Below are positions 55,822 to 64,000 of a stretch of DNA of 64,000 nucleotides, one piece after another (position 1 is the stretch's first letter; each line of letters starts with the position of its first letter). The DNA comes from Rhodobacter flavimaris (GTDB lineage: Bacteria; Pseudomonadota; Alphaproteobacteria; Rhodobacterales; Rhodobacteraceae). The translations under genes and the position numbers were made by a program. The notes under the pieces are model-generated. The model made no database searches, was not told the origin of the DNA, and saw only the letters and a program-made list of their open reading frames with translations. Location: positions 1 to 64,000 of the forward strand of contig NZ_JAJUOS010000014.1 of assembly GCF_021378075.1 (NCBI RefSeq). Reading direction: 5' to 3'.

Positions 55822-56528
55822 TGCCGGGGCCGCTTGACCGCATGAAAGCGGGTCTCGCGGCGCGGCCGGCGGGGGGCTCCGTCTCCCCCGCCACCGGCCT
55901 TGCCCTGCCGCCCGTCTGGGATCCGCTGATCCGGCTCACCCATTGGAGCGTTGCAGTGGCGGTGCTGGCAAACGGGCTCTTCACCAAGGCCGGGGGCGCG
56001 CTACATGTCGGGCTTGGCTGGGCCGTGCTCGCCCTCCTTGTTCTGCGGTTCGGTTGGGGGCTCCTCGGCCCGATCGAGGCGCGCTTTTCTGCCTTCCCGC
56101 CCGCGCCGCGCGCTGCACTCGCGCATCTGCACGGGCTGGCCCGACGGCATCCGGTGCGCGAACACCCCTCGCACAATCCTGCGGGCGCGATGATGGTCTA
56201 TGCACTCTGGGGCGGGCTTTTGGTCATTTGCCTCACCGGGCTCTGGCTTACCGATGCCCGCTCCCCGATGCAGATTGCCGCGGATCAGGCGGCGGTGCTC
56301 TCGGGTGACTGGTCGGCGCTTGCGCAAACCGCCGCTGCGGGCGAGACTGGCGCCTCGGGCGAGATCAAAAAGGCGGTGAAAACCGTGCATGAGCTGATGG
56401 CAAACCTGATCCTGATCTTCGCGGCCGAGCATGTGGCTGGCGTGGCGGTGGAAAGCCGCGCGCTCGGGCGTAACTTGGTGCGACCGATGCTCTGGCAACG
56501 CCGGACTAAGCGGGGCCCGGAGGCATGA
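55821..56528 (+). CDS. Cytochrome b561-family membrane protein
   Basis: A 235-residue protein with four membrane helices. WDPLIRLTHWSVAVAVLANG holds the first haem His; HVGLGWAVLALLVLRFGWG, then MMVYALWGGLLVICLTGLWL and VHELMANLILIFAAEHVAG follow with further His ligands. It moves electrons across the membrane between quinol and periplasmic acceptors. It is coupled to the PepSY-like gene and overlaps the next gene by four bases. Confidence 0.9.
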   Translation: MPGPLDRMKAGLAARPAGGSVSPATGLALPPVWDPLIRLTHWSVAVAVLANGLFTKAGGALHVGLGWAVLALLVLRFGWGLLGPIEARFSAFPPAPRAALAHLHGLARRHPVREHPSHNPAGAMMVYALWGGLLVICLTGLWLTDARSPMQIAADQAAVLSGDWSALAQTAAAGETGASGEIKKAVKTVHELMANLILIFAAEHVAGVAVESRALGRNLVRPMLWQRRTKRGPEA

Positions 56529-57013
56529 GGCTTCCCACGCCCGATGCCGAGCGGCGGCATACCGCGGTTCTTGCCGCAGTGGTGCTTCTGCAAGCGGTCG
56601 CTGTGCTCTTTTTCGTGGGCGATGCGGCGTCCGACATCCTGCACGACGGGCTGGGGCCAGAGACCCTATTTGAGGGCTTCATCGCTTTCGCGCTCAGTTC
56701 GGGCGTGGCGGCGGGGGGCTGGCAATTGCGCCGCGCTCTCGAGACGCAGCGGGCTCAGGCGCGCGCGCTTGAGGTCGCGCGGGGCGCGCTTGCCGAGGTG
56801 ATCGAGGCGCAGTTCTCGCGCTGGGGGCTTACCCCCGCCGAGCGCGACGTTGCGCTTTTCGCTCTCAAGGGGCTCGACGTGGCCGAGATTGCAGAGTTGC
56901 GCAGCGCCGCAGCGGGCACTGTGCGCGCGCAGATGGCACGAGTCTATGCGAAGTCGGGCGTCTCGGGGCGGGCCCAATTCGCCGCGCTTTTCGTCGAAGA
57001 TCTGCTGGGGTGA
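56525..57013 (+). CDS. Membrane-anchored LuxR-type regulator
   Basis: A 162-residue protein. Two hydrophobic helices (AVLAAVVLLQAVAVLFFVGD and FEGFIAFALSSGVAAGGW) are followed by a coiled stretch and a LuxR/GerE-type helix-turn-helix (LTPAERDVALFALKGLDVAE, then AQMARVYAKSGVSGRAQ). Such membrane-tethered regulators can sense the state of a neighbouring membrane protein. It is coupled to the cytochrome b561 gene, so redox-linked control is a fair inference. Confidence 0.82.
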   Translation: MRLPTPDAERRHTAVLAAVVLLQAVAVLFFVGDAASDILHDGLGPETLFEGFIAFALSSGVAAGGWQLRRALETQRAQARALEVARGALAEVIEAQFSRWGLTPAERDVALFALKGLDVAEIAELRSAAAGTVRAQMARVYAKSGVSGRAQFAALFVEDLLG

Positions 57014-57511
57014 TCCAGGGCTGCCGCTTGGATTGAGACCGGGTGCGACTCGCCTTCAGGCACCGCGCCAGCGGCACCCGCCTCGACTTTCCGCCCACCC
57101 CGTGTCAGCGATCTGCAAGCTTGACCCTGTCATCCTCGTCGCCATGGTCCTGCCGCCTCCTTCTGATCGCCTGCCTCTCCCCATCGGGCGCGGATGACCG
57201 TTTTTGATTCTGACTGCGACAGTGCCGCAATCTCGCGGGTTTTCCGATCTCTCGTGCGGGGAGCGGCGCGAATCCCAGCGCCGTCGCGGAGGGCGGAGCG
57301 CCGCCCGTGAGTTCGCGGCATTGCGTCCGCGGCAATCAGCGATAGCTACCGTGAACGACGGAAGGCATGATTTTCAGTCCGCAGATGTTCTGCGACTCCA
57401 AGACCGTCTGTCTTTGAGCCCCTTTTCACCGTGATTCAACGCGCGGATACAAGGGATCAATGAAAATACGTTCGACCAACGGCAGGCGCTTGTCTGTCGA
57501 GAGGAGTGTGA
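57014..57511. other. Intergenic stretch without a visible gene
   Basis: The 498 bases contain only short frames without recognisable domains or ribosome binding sites. CTGTCGAGAGGAG at 57493-57505 supplies the ribosome binding site of the next gene. Confidence 0.4.
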
Positions 57512-57922
57512 ATGGACGACAATCCAGTGATCGGTCAATGCCTGTGTGGCGCTGTGAAATTCCACATATTTGGAGAGTTCGAGAGATTTTTCCTGTGCCA
57601 CTGCGCCCGCTGCCGCAAGGACAGTGGTTCGGCCCATTCGGCAAACCTGTTTTCGTCCACGGCCAGAATCATCTGGGTCTCAGGCGAGGATAATATCAAG
57701 ATGTTCCGGCTCACCGGGTCACGCCACGTGAAAAGTTTTTGTTCGGACTGCGGGTCCGCGCTGCCTGTTTCCAAGCCGGAATTTGGTTTGCTTGTGGTGC
57801 CAGCAGGGTCGCTTGAAAGCCGGATAGAGATACGCCCCAACGCGCATATTTGCTGTTCCAGCCGTACGAACTGGGACAACGACCCCGCCTCCGTCGCAAG
57901 GATCGACGGGCTTCCCCGCTGA
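57512..57922 (+). CDS. GFA-family zinc protein
   Basis: A 136-residue protein of the GFA/CENP-V fold. Zinc-binding cysteines are visible in GQCLCGAVKFHI, FLCHCARCRKDSGS and FCSDCGSALPV. The family includes glutathione-dependent formaldehyde-activating enzymes and many proteins of unknown role. It has AGAGGAG upstream. No related pathway gene lies beside it. Confidence 0.85.
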   Translation: MDDNPVIGQCLCGAVKFHIFGEFERFFLCHCARCRKDSGSAHSANLFSSTARIIWVSGEDNIKMFRLTGSRHVKSFCSDCGSALPVSKPEFGLLVVPAGSLESRIEIRPNAHICCSSRTNWDNDPASVARIDGLPR

Positions 57923-58294
57923 ACAGTCGCGCCTATGATGCATCTCGGACAATCGCCAAACGACAAGGACGCGACCTTCGGCTGCGTCTCGCCTGCCGTA
58001 ATTCGAGGGATAGAGATGCTGCGTGATGCACGAATGGCGGCCATGGTGAAGCCCCAGCGCAGCGCTTGACCCTAGGACGAAGGTCCGCAAGGGGCCGATA
58101 GGCAAATTGAGCTGATTTGAGTGGAGAGGCTGCGAGACATTTGCAATGCGAACCACTGCAGAGCTGAGGGTCGAGAACGAACCTCACCGTCGTGGTGATT
58201 GACATAGAAGTCTAAGACAAAACGCTGTCTCTGCGAGAACTGTCACCCCATATGCCGGCGCGAAAGCTGCGGAGAGGTGAGGAGCGAAGAATCG
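57923..58294. other. Intergenic stretch without a visible gene
   Basis: The 372 bases between two converging genes hold only short, low-quality frames. No clear terminator, RNA gene or repeat was seen. Confidence 0.4.
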
Positions 58295-58861
58295 CTAACC
58301 GCTCCCGATCAGATAGACCAAACCCGCAAGTGCGAGCCCCGCACCGAAGGCTTTCGCGAAGATCTTCGAGCGCCAGACCAGCGCGCCCATCATCAGACTA
58401 TTCACGCCGAAGAAGACGAGTCCGAGATCATAGCCATGGCCATGCAGGTTGAGAAAAACGAGCGCCAATGACTGTACGTCGCTCACGTCACTTGCGCTCG
58501 AAAGAAGCATCAATGCAGTCTGCAACGCCATAAGATTTGCAGCGATGAGGACGGCCTGGATCAGCCTGAAAACCATCGCCGACAGGGCAAGGCCGTAGGC
58601 CACATTTCGAAAAATCAGGTAGAGCAGGATCGCAAGGCCAGCGTCGCTCAGCGCCATAACCAGATCGGCTGCGATGGCCATTCGGAATTGGCCCGGCGCC
58701 GCGAGGATAGCCTCGGCCGTGCCCGTTGCATCTGTCAGATTGACAAGCGGACCCCGAAGGCCAAGCTCAGCGCCGAGCCCCATGATGATGATGACGAGAT
58801 AGAGCATGCCGGCGAGGCGGGATTTTCGGGTCAAATTGTGGGACCAGGAAAGATGGCTCAC
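58295..58861 (-). CDS. DUF4386-like membrane protein
   Basis: A 188-residue protein with about five membrane helices: LAGMLYLVIIIMGLGAELGL, IAADLVMALSDAGLAILLYL and GVNSLMMGALVWRS, with the helix pattern of DUF4386. The family is usually about 220-230 residues, so this is a little short. Function unknown. The gene lies just downstream of the EamA gene on the same strand. Confidence 0.7.
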   Translation of the reverse strand: MSHLSWSHNLTRKSRLAGMLYLVIIIMGLGAELGLRGPLVNLTDATGTAEAILAAPGQFRMAIAADLVMALSDAGLAILLYLIFRNVAYGLALSAMVFRLIQAVLIAANLMALQTALMLLSSASDVSDVQSLALVFLNLHGHGYDLGLVFFGVNSLMMGALVWRSKIFAKAFGAGLALAGLVYLIGSG

Positions 58862-58886
58862 GCGGAAGATCCTTGATTGGTGACTG

Positions 58887-59786
58887 TCAGGCTGCGTTCG
58901 CGTGTATCACGACGGCGCGCCGGAGGGGCGCGGACGTTCGCGGACGGTTCGCGCGCTGCCCCGCCCAGACCGACAGGAGAACGATGGCCGCGCCACCTAT
59001 CTGTTGAAACGACAGGCCTTGTCCCAGCCAAAGCCATCCGAGCATGACTGCGGTAACCGGGCTCATCATCCCCAGCATCGAAACCGCGCCTGGTTCAAGA
59101 CGGGCAACACCTCGAAACCAGATCGCATAGGTCGCAGCCGCGCCGATCAGGCCAAGCCAGATCAGCCCGGCAAGGTTCAGCCCGGTAAGTGGCGGCAGAG
59201 ACTGCTCGAAGATCAAAGCCAGCGGCAGCAAGATCAGCCCCCCGGCCGTCAGTTGCCACCCGGTGAAACTGAGCGGCGAGACAGACGGCTGCCACTTGCG
59301 GCTCAGCACCGTGCCTGCCGCCATCGATGCGGCCCCACCAAGCCCAGCGGCCACTCCGACAGGATCGAGCGCGGCTTCGGGCCCCAGAAGGAGAAGCGCG
59401 ACGCCCAGAACACCCGTTGCCGCCGCGACGACCGCCCCGGCGCGTACCGGTGTACCAAGCCACCCGCGCGCCATGAGAATGACCAACATCGACTGTAGTG
59501 AGCCGAGAGTGGCCGCGACCCCGCCGGGCAGCCGATAGGCCGCCACGAATAGCAGGCTCCAGAACACTGTGAAGTTCAGGCTGCCAAGCAGGAAGACGCG
59601 GCCTAGCCATGCGCGCGGCGGCAGCGACCGCGTAAGCGCGAGCAGCAGCAGCCCGGCAGGCAATGCACGCAGAGCCGCAAGCGTGATGGGGTAGCCTGCT
59701 GGCAGAGCTTCGGTGGTGACCAGATAGGTGCTTCCCCAGACAGCCGGGGCGAGGGCTGTGACAAGGATATCGGTGGTTCGTGACAT
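58887..59786 (-). CDS. EamA/DMT-family transporter
   Basis: A 299-residue, ten-helix drug/metabolite transporter. The two EamA repeats begin with ALAPAVWGSTYLVTTEALP and VGVAAGLGGAASMAAGTVL. Family members export amino acids, purines or toxic metabolites. Start at 59786 (MSRTTDILV) is preferred to an earlier one, as it directly precedes the first helix. Confidence 0.88.
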   Translation of the reverse strand: MSRTTDILVTALAPAVWGSTYLVTTEALPAGYPITLAALRALPAGLLLLALTRSLPPRAWLGRVFLLGSLNFTVFWSLLFVAAYRLPGGVAATLGSLQSMLVILMARGWLGTPVRAGAVVAAATGVLGVALLLLGPEAALDPVGVAAGLGGAASMAAGTVLSRKWQPSVSPLSFTGWQLTAGGLILLPLALIFEQSLPPLTGLNLAGLIWLGLIGAAATYAIWFRGVARLEPGAVSMLGMMSPVTAVMLGWLWLGQGLSFQQIGGAAIVLLSVWAGQRANRPRTSAPLRRAVVIHANAA

Positions 59787-59859
59787 CGGGCAACTCGCAT
59801 TCAAGGACAGGCGAGAGGGAGAGAGAGCGGCGCGAGGGTCCGTGTGTCGGCGGGTCACA

Positions 59860-60357
59860 TTAAGCCCCCTCCGAATACTTCACCAAGAGAACGCCTTCCT
59901 CCAGCGACGGCTCGACGAAGTGCCGGGTGAACTGGCGGAACTGGGTTTCGTACACCACGAACGGGTGGTCTCCGCGGTGATTGCGCGCGTGCAACCGCGT
60001 CAGGCACAGCGCATCGGACACGTCGATGAAGTGAAACTGATGTGCCGCATCGGTCTGACCGAGGATGCCGCGCAGCCAGTCCCGTTGCGCGACGGTATTG
60101 GCCGGGAAATCGAGCACGACGGAAAGACCCGAACCCAGCAGTTTAATGACATGCGGCGCGATGACCCGCCGGAGCCTCGACGCGTATTCGACATAATCGG
60201 ACGGGGCCTGCAACATGTCGGCGAAGAGCGCATGAAGCCACTTGTCTTTGGCGATGAGCACAGTCCCGGACCCGCGCGCCAAGTTGTCCGCAAGGGTGGA
60301 TTTTCCAGAGGCGATCTTGCCGCAGAACATGTGGATGGTTGGTGATGGACGGATCAT
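59860..60357 (-). CDS. P-loop ATPase/kinase-like protein
   Basis: A 165-residue protein with a P-loop (FCGKIASGKSTLADNLA) near the N terminus, KDKWLHALF and VVLDFPANTVAQRDWLRGIL. This is the pattern of AAA_33-type small kinases or phosphotransferases, often of antibiotics or tRNA fragments. The exact substrate is unknown. Start at 60357 follows this pattern best. Confidence 0.8.
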   Translation of the reverse strand: MIRPSPTIHMFCGKIASGKSTLADNLARGSGTVLIAKDKWLHALFADMLQAPSDYVEYASRLRRVIAPHVIKLLGSGLSVVLDFPANTVAQRDWLRGILGQTDAAHQFHFIDVSDALCLTRLHARNHRGDHPFVVYETQFRQFTRHFVEPSLEEGVLLVKYSEGA

Positions 60358-60542
60358 TTGACACCTTCGGTCGGGGTCGCTCACAGAAAGTGGCGAGGAG
60401 AAAGACAGGGGCGCTCGGGTCAGGTCGCGAGCCCGATATCACGCATCAGATGGGGCGAGAGATCGCGCGGCACGCGGAGCGGATTGTAGCGCCGATGCCG
60501 GAGACCTCGGAACAGGAAATGGAACTTCATCTGGCTCACTCC

Positions 60543-61184
60543 TCAGGCGATGCGTTTCAGCGAGCTGCGCAACTGCGCCGCGAGGTCGTTACGCGTCCCG
60601 TTCACAAGGCGCGCGCCCGTTTCCCGGATGACAAGCGCCGGAACGGAGCGCACCTGGAGCGCGCGGGCGCGTTGCCGGTCGGCTTCTACGGCTTGGGCTG
60701 TGGCAGAGGAATAAAAGGCGTCTGCGAAGGCTGCCGCCTCGAAGCCAAGGCGTCGCGCGATGCTGCGCACGACGATCGGATCGGCGATATTCGTGGCTTC
60801 GGTGAGATGCGCACGTTGCAGACAATCGAACATGTCCCAATGGGCACCTTTCCCGCCCAACACCTCCGCGGCCTTGCACCCGAGAGCAGCCGTCAAGCCG
60901 TGCGGATAGTCGAAAGGGGCGGCCCGCATGGCCTCGACGTCGACGAGCTCCGGCCGATCACTGACCTCTTTGCAGGCCGACCAATGCCCGAGGATGGTCT
61001 CGCGAGCGGCTTCGGGTGACCCCCAGCGCGCGGCCATCTCGGTGCGATCCGCCTGCAGGACGAAGGTGCGGTGCCGAATATCGAGATCGAACTCGGCGGC
61101 GAGGCTGCGCATCCGTGACGAGATGTTGAAGCACCAGCAGCAGACAACGTCGTGAAAGAAGTCGATGGTGAGCCTCGACATCAT
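60543..61184 (-). CDS. DsbA-family (FrnE-like) oxidoreductase
   Basis: A 213-residue thioredoxin-fold protein of the FrnE/2-hydroxychromene-carboxylate isomerase group. The active site is DVVCCWCFN, with an additional Cys in place of Pro before Trp (usual CPWC). Later [11 protein letters not shown] is the cis-Pro segment. It is cytoplasmic by lack of signal. The start overlaps the wrbA stop by four bases. Confidence 0.85.
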   Translation of the reverse strand: MMSRLTIDFFHDVVCCWCFNISSRMRSLAAEFDLDIRHRTFVLQADRTEMAARWGSPEAARETILGHWSACKEVSDRPELVDVEAMRAAPFDYPHGLTAALGCKAAEVLGGKGAHWDMFDCLQRAHLTEATNIADPIVVRSIARRLGFEAAAFADAFYSSATAQAVEADRQRARALQVRSVPALVIRETGARLVNGTRNDLAAQLRSSLKRIA

Positions 61185-61804
61185 GCGGCCTCCTCGTTCA
61201 AGGCGGCCCCTGCGAGCAACGCCGCGATCCGCGCGACATGGGCGCCTTGGAAGAGCGCGCCAGCAAGGTCCGTCTCGGTTGGCACCCGCGATCCGTCCGC
61301 GCCGGCAATCGTGCCGGCCCCGTAGGGCGCCCCACCGACAATCCCGTCGGCACGCGTCTGATCGGCGAAGGTGTAGGGCATTCCAGCGATGAGCATCCCG
61401 AAATGCTGCAGAGGAATCTGCGTGGAGAGCAGCGTCGCCTCGTGCCCGCCATGCTGCGAGCCGGTCGAGGTGAAAACGGCGGCGACCTTGCCAACGAGTG
61501 CATTGCGCGCCCAGAGCCCCCCGGCCTGATCCAGAAAGGACTTCATCTGACCGGCCATCATCCCGAAGAGCGTGGGGGTGCCGAAGATGATCGCGTCATA
61601 GGCTTCGAGATCGGCGGGGGTGGCAACGGGTGTGTCATCCGCAGCGAAGCCAGCCTTCTGCCGGATGTCGTCGCTCAGGGTTTCGGGAACACGGCGCAGG
61701 TCGACATGGGTTCCGGGCACGCTGCGCGCACCGTCTGCCTCGGCCTGGGCGAGCGCACGGACATGGCCGTAGCTAGAATAATAAAGAACAAGAACGCGGG
61801 TCAT
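61181..61804 (-). CDS. wrbA: NAD(P)H:quinone oxidoreductase WrbA
   Basis: A 207-residue flavodoxin-like protein. [20 protein letters not shown] is the FMN phosphate-binding loop; [20 protein letters not shown] and [12 protein letters not shown] are WrbA hallmarks. It reduces quinones by two electrons and protects from redox stress. It forms a two-gene unit with the DsbA-family gene downstream, behind a LysR gene. Confidence 0.92.
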   Translation of the reverse strand: MTRVLVLYYSSYGHVRALAQAEADGARSVPGTHVDLRRVPETLSDDIRQKAGFAADDTPVATPADLEAYDAIIFGTPTLFGMMAGQMKSFLDQAGGLWARNALVGKVAAVFTSTGSQHGGHEATLLSTQIPLQHFGMLIAGMPYTFADQTRADGIVGGAPYGAGTIAGADGSRVPTETDLAGALFQGAHVARIAALLAGAALNEEAA

Positions 61805-61910
61805 TGGATCCTCTCAGGGCATGGGTTTCGTTGCCCAAGAAGATCGCGGATCAGCGGCATCGGAATAAGCGGCCGAGGCTCACTTCATTCTTTACGCTGG
61901 TTGAAGAATG

Positions 61911-62798
61911 TCAGGCTTCCATCGCCGCGCGGAGATGATCGAGAAACACCGTCACCTTCGCGTCCATGCCCAGACGGGAGGCAGTCACGGCGAAAATCTC
62001 CGGCGCGGGCAGTTCCCACTCCGGCAGGACGCGCACCAACTCGCCGCGCCCCTCCGGCTCGTTCGAGACGAAATCCGGCAAGGTGCCAATACCATGGCCC
62101 GAGATCAGCAGATCTCTTAGCACGAGGCTGTTGCCCACGCGAATGGCCGGATCAAGGTCAAGGATGATCGCTCCGGACGGCCCCTGCAGCGCCCATTTCG
62201 TAAGATGGTCGGCCAACAGGAACCCGATGACCCTGTGCCCCGCGATATCCTGCGGACGCTCTGGCGTACCAGCTTGGTCGAGATAGGCCGGCGCGGCAAA
62301 GATGCGCTGTCGCATCGTGCCGATCTTGCGCGCGATCAGGGAGGAATCCGGCATCGCGGGGAGGATACGGATCGAGACATCGAAGCCGCCCTCGATCATG
62401 TCGACGATCCGGTCGTCGAGCGAGAGCGACAGCCGAAGATCGGGATGTGCTTCGAGAAACTCCGGCAGGATTGGAGAGATCACCGTCTGCCCAAACGAGC
62501 TCGAAGCGTTCACCTTGAGATGCCCGCGCACCGCCCCGGCCCCGTCGCGGATACGCGTCTCGACCGAGGCCACCGCGTCGAGTATGCCGCTCGCTTCGTC
62601 GTAGTAGAGCCTCCCGGCATCGGTCAGCGACATCGCGCGCGTCGTACGGGTCAGCAGCGAACTTCCGAGGCTCTCTTCCAGCAGTTTGATCTCGCGACTC
62701 AGAAGCGCGGGCGACACCCCGAGATCTTCTGCGGCGCGCGCGAAACTGCCGCGTTCCACGATACGGCGGAAGGCTTGCATGACGGAGAGCTTGTCCAT
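61911..62798 (-). CDS. LysR-family regulator
   Basis: A 295-residue LysR protein. Helix-turn-helix: MQAFRRIVERGSFARAAED and LGVSPALLSREIKLLEESLG. The effector domain begins near GHLKVNASSSFGQTVI. It is of the CrgA/DmlR subgroup. It stands 106 bases upstream of wrbA in the same orientation, and may regulate it. Confidence 0.92.
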   Translation of the reverse strand: MDKLSVMQAFRRIVERGSFARAAEDLGVSPALLSREIKLLEESLGSSLLTRTTRAMSLTDAGRLYYDEASGILDAVASVETRIRDGAGAVRGHLKVNASSSFGQTVISPILPEFLEAHPDLRLSLSLDDRIVDMIEGGFDVSIRILPAMPDSSLIARKIGTMRQRIFAAPAYLDQAGTPERPQDIAGHRVIGFLLADHLTKWALQGPSGAIILDLDPAIRVGNSLVLRDLLISGHGIGTLPDFVSNEPEGRGELVRVLPEWELPAPEIFAVTASRLGMDAKVTVFLDHLRAAMEA

Positions 62799-63844
62799 TT
62801 CGGAAGAACCTCATGGCGGCCGATGGGCGCTCCGAATAGCATAAATTTCGTATGACGCGAATGCAGGGACATCCCTCGCTTTCGCTAATGGTGGGGCGCA
62901 AGTTCATCGTAGCCGGAAATGGCGCTATGTCTGCGCGCCTCAGTCAAGAAGCGGAAGCTCGCGGCGCTTCGTCCGAATGTCGGGTTTGGGCTCAAAGCCG
63001 ACTTGTGGCGGCGAGGCAAGCCTTTCTTGAGGCCCTCGGTGCCGTATCGACGCGCTCGGCCCTCAGCCGACCTTCGCCGCAGACAAACTCCGGCCCCCGT
63101 TCCTTCCCCCCGCCATGCGGGGGAAGGCCCTTCGCTTCCTGATCCGTATCGGCGCGATGCCTTTTGACGGAGGCCAGCCGCTTCCCCGCGGGCTTTTCTC
63201 CCGCCCCGCACAGTCGTGCGGTCCCCGATCCGTCACATCGCGCCGTAGCCTCGATTTCACCGGCCGGTGGGTTTCGTTATCGCGTTTCTGCGCCAGTCCA
63301 GAAGGAGCCGATCTGGCGCGGGGTGGGGTAGTCCCCGGATCATAGCCTGGCTTGGCGGCCGGTGCTCAGACAACCGTGGCGGCAATTTTCGGAGGCTGCG
63401 AACGCGCGGAGAACAGCCGAACAAAACCGCGCGACACGCGACCGCTGGCGGCCTCGCCTTGGTGGCAGAAAGCACTCCAGACGGTCCGGAACGCGTGTAT
63501 TGGGTCCAAACGCGCATCCCGACGCGCGCGCCATCGCTTCGGCATTTTCATTGCCCTGCGACGACCACGCGTGCCTGCGGCGATCTTCGCGAATGACGCT
63601 CCACAAAGCTAAGTGCACCGATCTCTATATTTTCACGGATCGATACACTTGCCTTCGGACGGACCGCATTGCGATCGCATGCAGGCTCGAGGGTGAACCT
63701 GGGCGTCGGGGGGTATTCGTGATCAGGCGTCCGGGAGCGGGCGCGGCCGCAATGGCTCTCAAGGCTTTTGACGATGGTGCTTTTCTTGGGAATCGACTTG
63801 CCCTAGGCCTTTAGTCCTGTCCGCGCCAACAGAGAGGCAAGCAG
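62799..63844. other. 1-kb stretch without a convincing gene
   Basis: Several open frames of 60-150 codons overlap here on both strands, but none has a recognisable domain or good ribosome binding site. A strong inverted repeat is at 63102-63127. The stretch may be decayed coding sequence. Confidence 0.4.
63102..63127. repeat. REP-like palindrome
   Basis: CCTTCCCCC, 8 bases, GGGGGAAGG: a perfect 9-bp inverted repeat. Short GC-rich palindromes of this kind are frequent extragenic repeats in alphaproteobacteria. Only one copy was noted in this window. Confidence 0.4.
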
Positions 63845-64000
63845 ATGTCGAGAACGACGTTTCCCTGGAAGATTCAGCGCAAGACCCCGGACGGACCTTT
63901 GACTGACGCGCAGCGGCGAGACCTTTCCGCGCAGTTCGAGATCCCGCTCGAGAACCTGCGAGAGCTCTCCGCCGCTCTTGGGCACGCGCTCGATCCATGG
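63845..64000 (+). CDS. Unidentified gene, 5' end only (runs off the right edge)
   Basis: An open frame from ATG 63845 to the window end gives 52 residues (MSRTTFPWKIQRKTPDGPL, then TDAQRRDLSAQFEIPLENLR and ELSAALGHALDPW). It has AGAGAGG at a good distance upstream. The family is not recognised. Confidence 0.4.
   Translation, partial: MSRTTFPWKIQRKTPDGPLTDAQRRDLSAQFEIPLENLRELSAALGHALDPW

Noticed and set aside
63267..63814. Overlapping frames of 61-150 codons on both strands near the right edge
   Set aside because: Arg-rich composition, no domain and no ribosome binding site; none is better than its antisense rival.

Overview
The window looks like chromosomal or large-replicon DNA of a Rhodobacterales-type alphaproteobacterium. 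It is GC rich and carries an inositol operon with an Iat-type ABC transporter and LacI regulators, a tricarboxylate (Tct/Tcu) catabolic cluster, an Na+-NQR operon and many IS5, IS3 and IS6 family remnants. This placement rests on gene content and protein style, not on a search.

Layout. 1-680: the tail of an IS5 transposase, an AP2-like fragment and a 34-bp site whose core matches the complement of the 3' end of tRNA-fMet. 681-17.7 kb: inositol catabolism. A small divergent module (LacI, TIM-barrel isomerase, Gfo/Idh/MocA dehydrogenase) is followed by a long minus-strand operon iatB-iatA-iatP, iolH-like, iolG, iolI-like, iolC, iolD, iolE, a 62-aa membrane protein and iolB, with its own LacI gene upstream. 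17.9-19.8 kb: nested IS3 and IS5 fragments, a CRISPR array of nine full repeats with a type I-C-like repeat and no cas genes, and a decayed IS6 element. 19.9-36.1 kb: an ATP-citrate-lyase-like pair, a thioesterase, TcuA/TcuB, a GntR regulator, an AbrB-type transporter, a 2-hydroxyacid dehydrogenase, PrpF, a TctA-TctB fusion, TctC and the TctD/TctE two-component system. Together these suggest uptake of a tricarboxylate, oxidation or isomerisation to aconitate, and ATP-driven cleavage of a citrate-like product.

36.3-39.9 kb: a recombinase trio (truncated tyrosine, tyrosine, large serine) whose last gene overlaps the second copy of the tRNA-fMet-like site. The two direct copies could bound a relic integrative island of about 39 kb. 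39.8-45.9 kb: two copies of an odd IS6/IS3 chimeric remnant flank an ACR3-type arsenite transporter gene and a three-gene surface cluster: two paralogous glycine-rich secreted proteins and a beta-barrel protein. I recognise no family for this cluster.

45.9-57.0 kb: nqrA-F, apbE, nqrM and a CBS-domain gene, with a pentahaem cytochrome c divergent from nqrA. After a broken IS5 copy come a PepSY-like protein, a cytochrome b561 and a membrane-tethered LuxR-type regulator. NqrB is unusually short and lacks the flavinylation segment. 57-64 kb: ordinary accessory genes (GFA family, DUF4386, EamA transporter, P-loop ATPase, DsbA-family, WrbA, LysR) and a gene that runs off the right edge.
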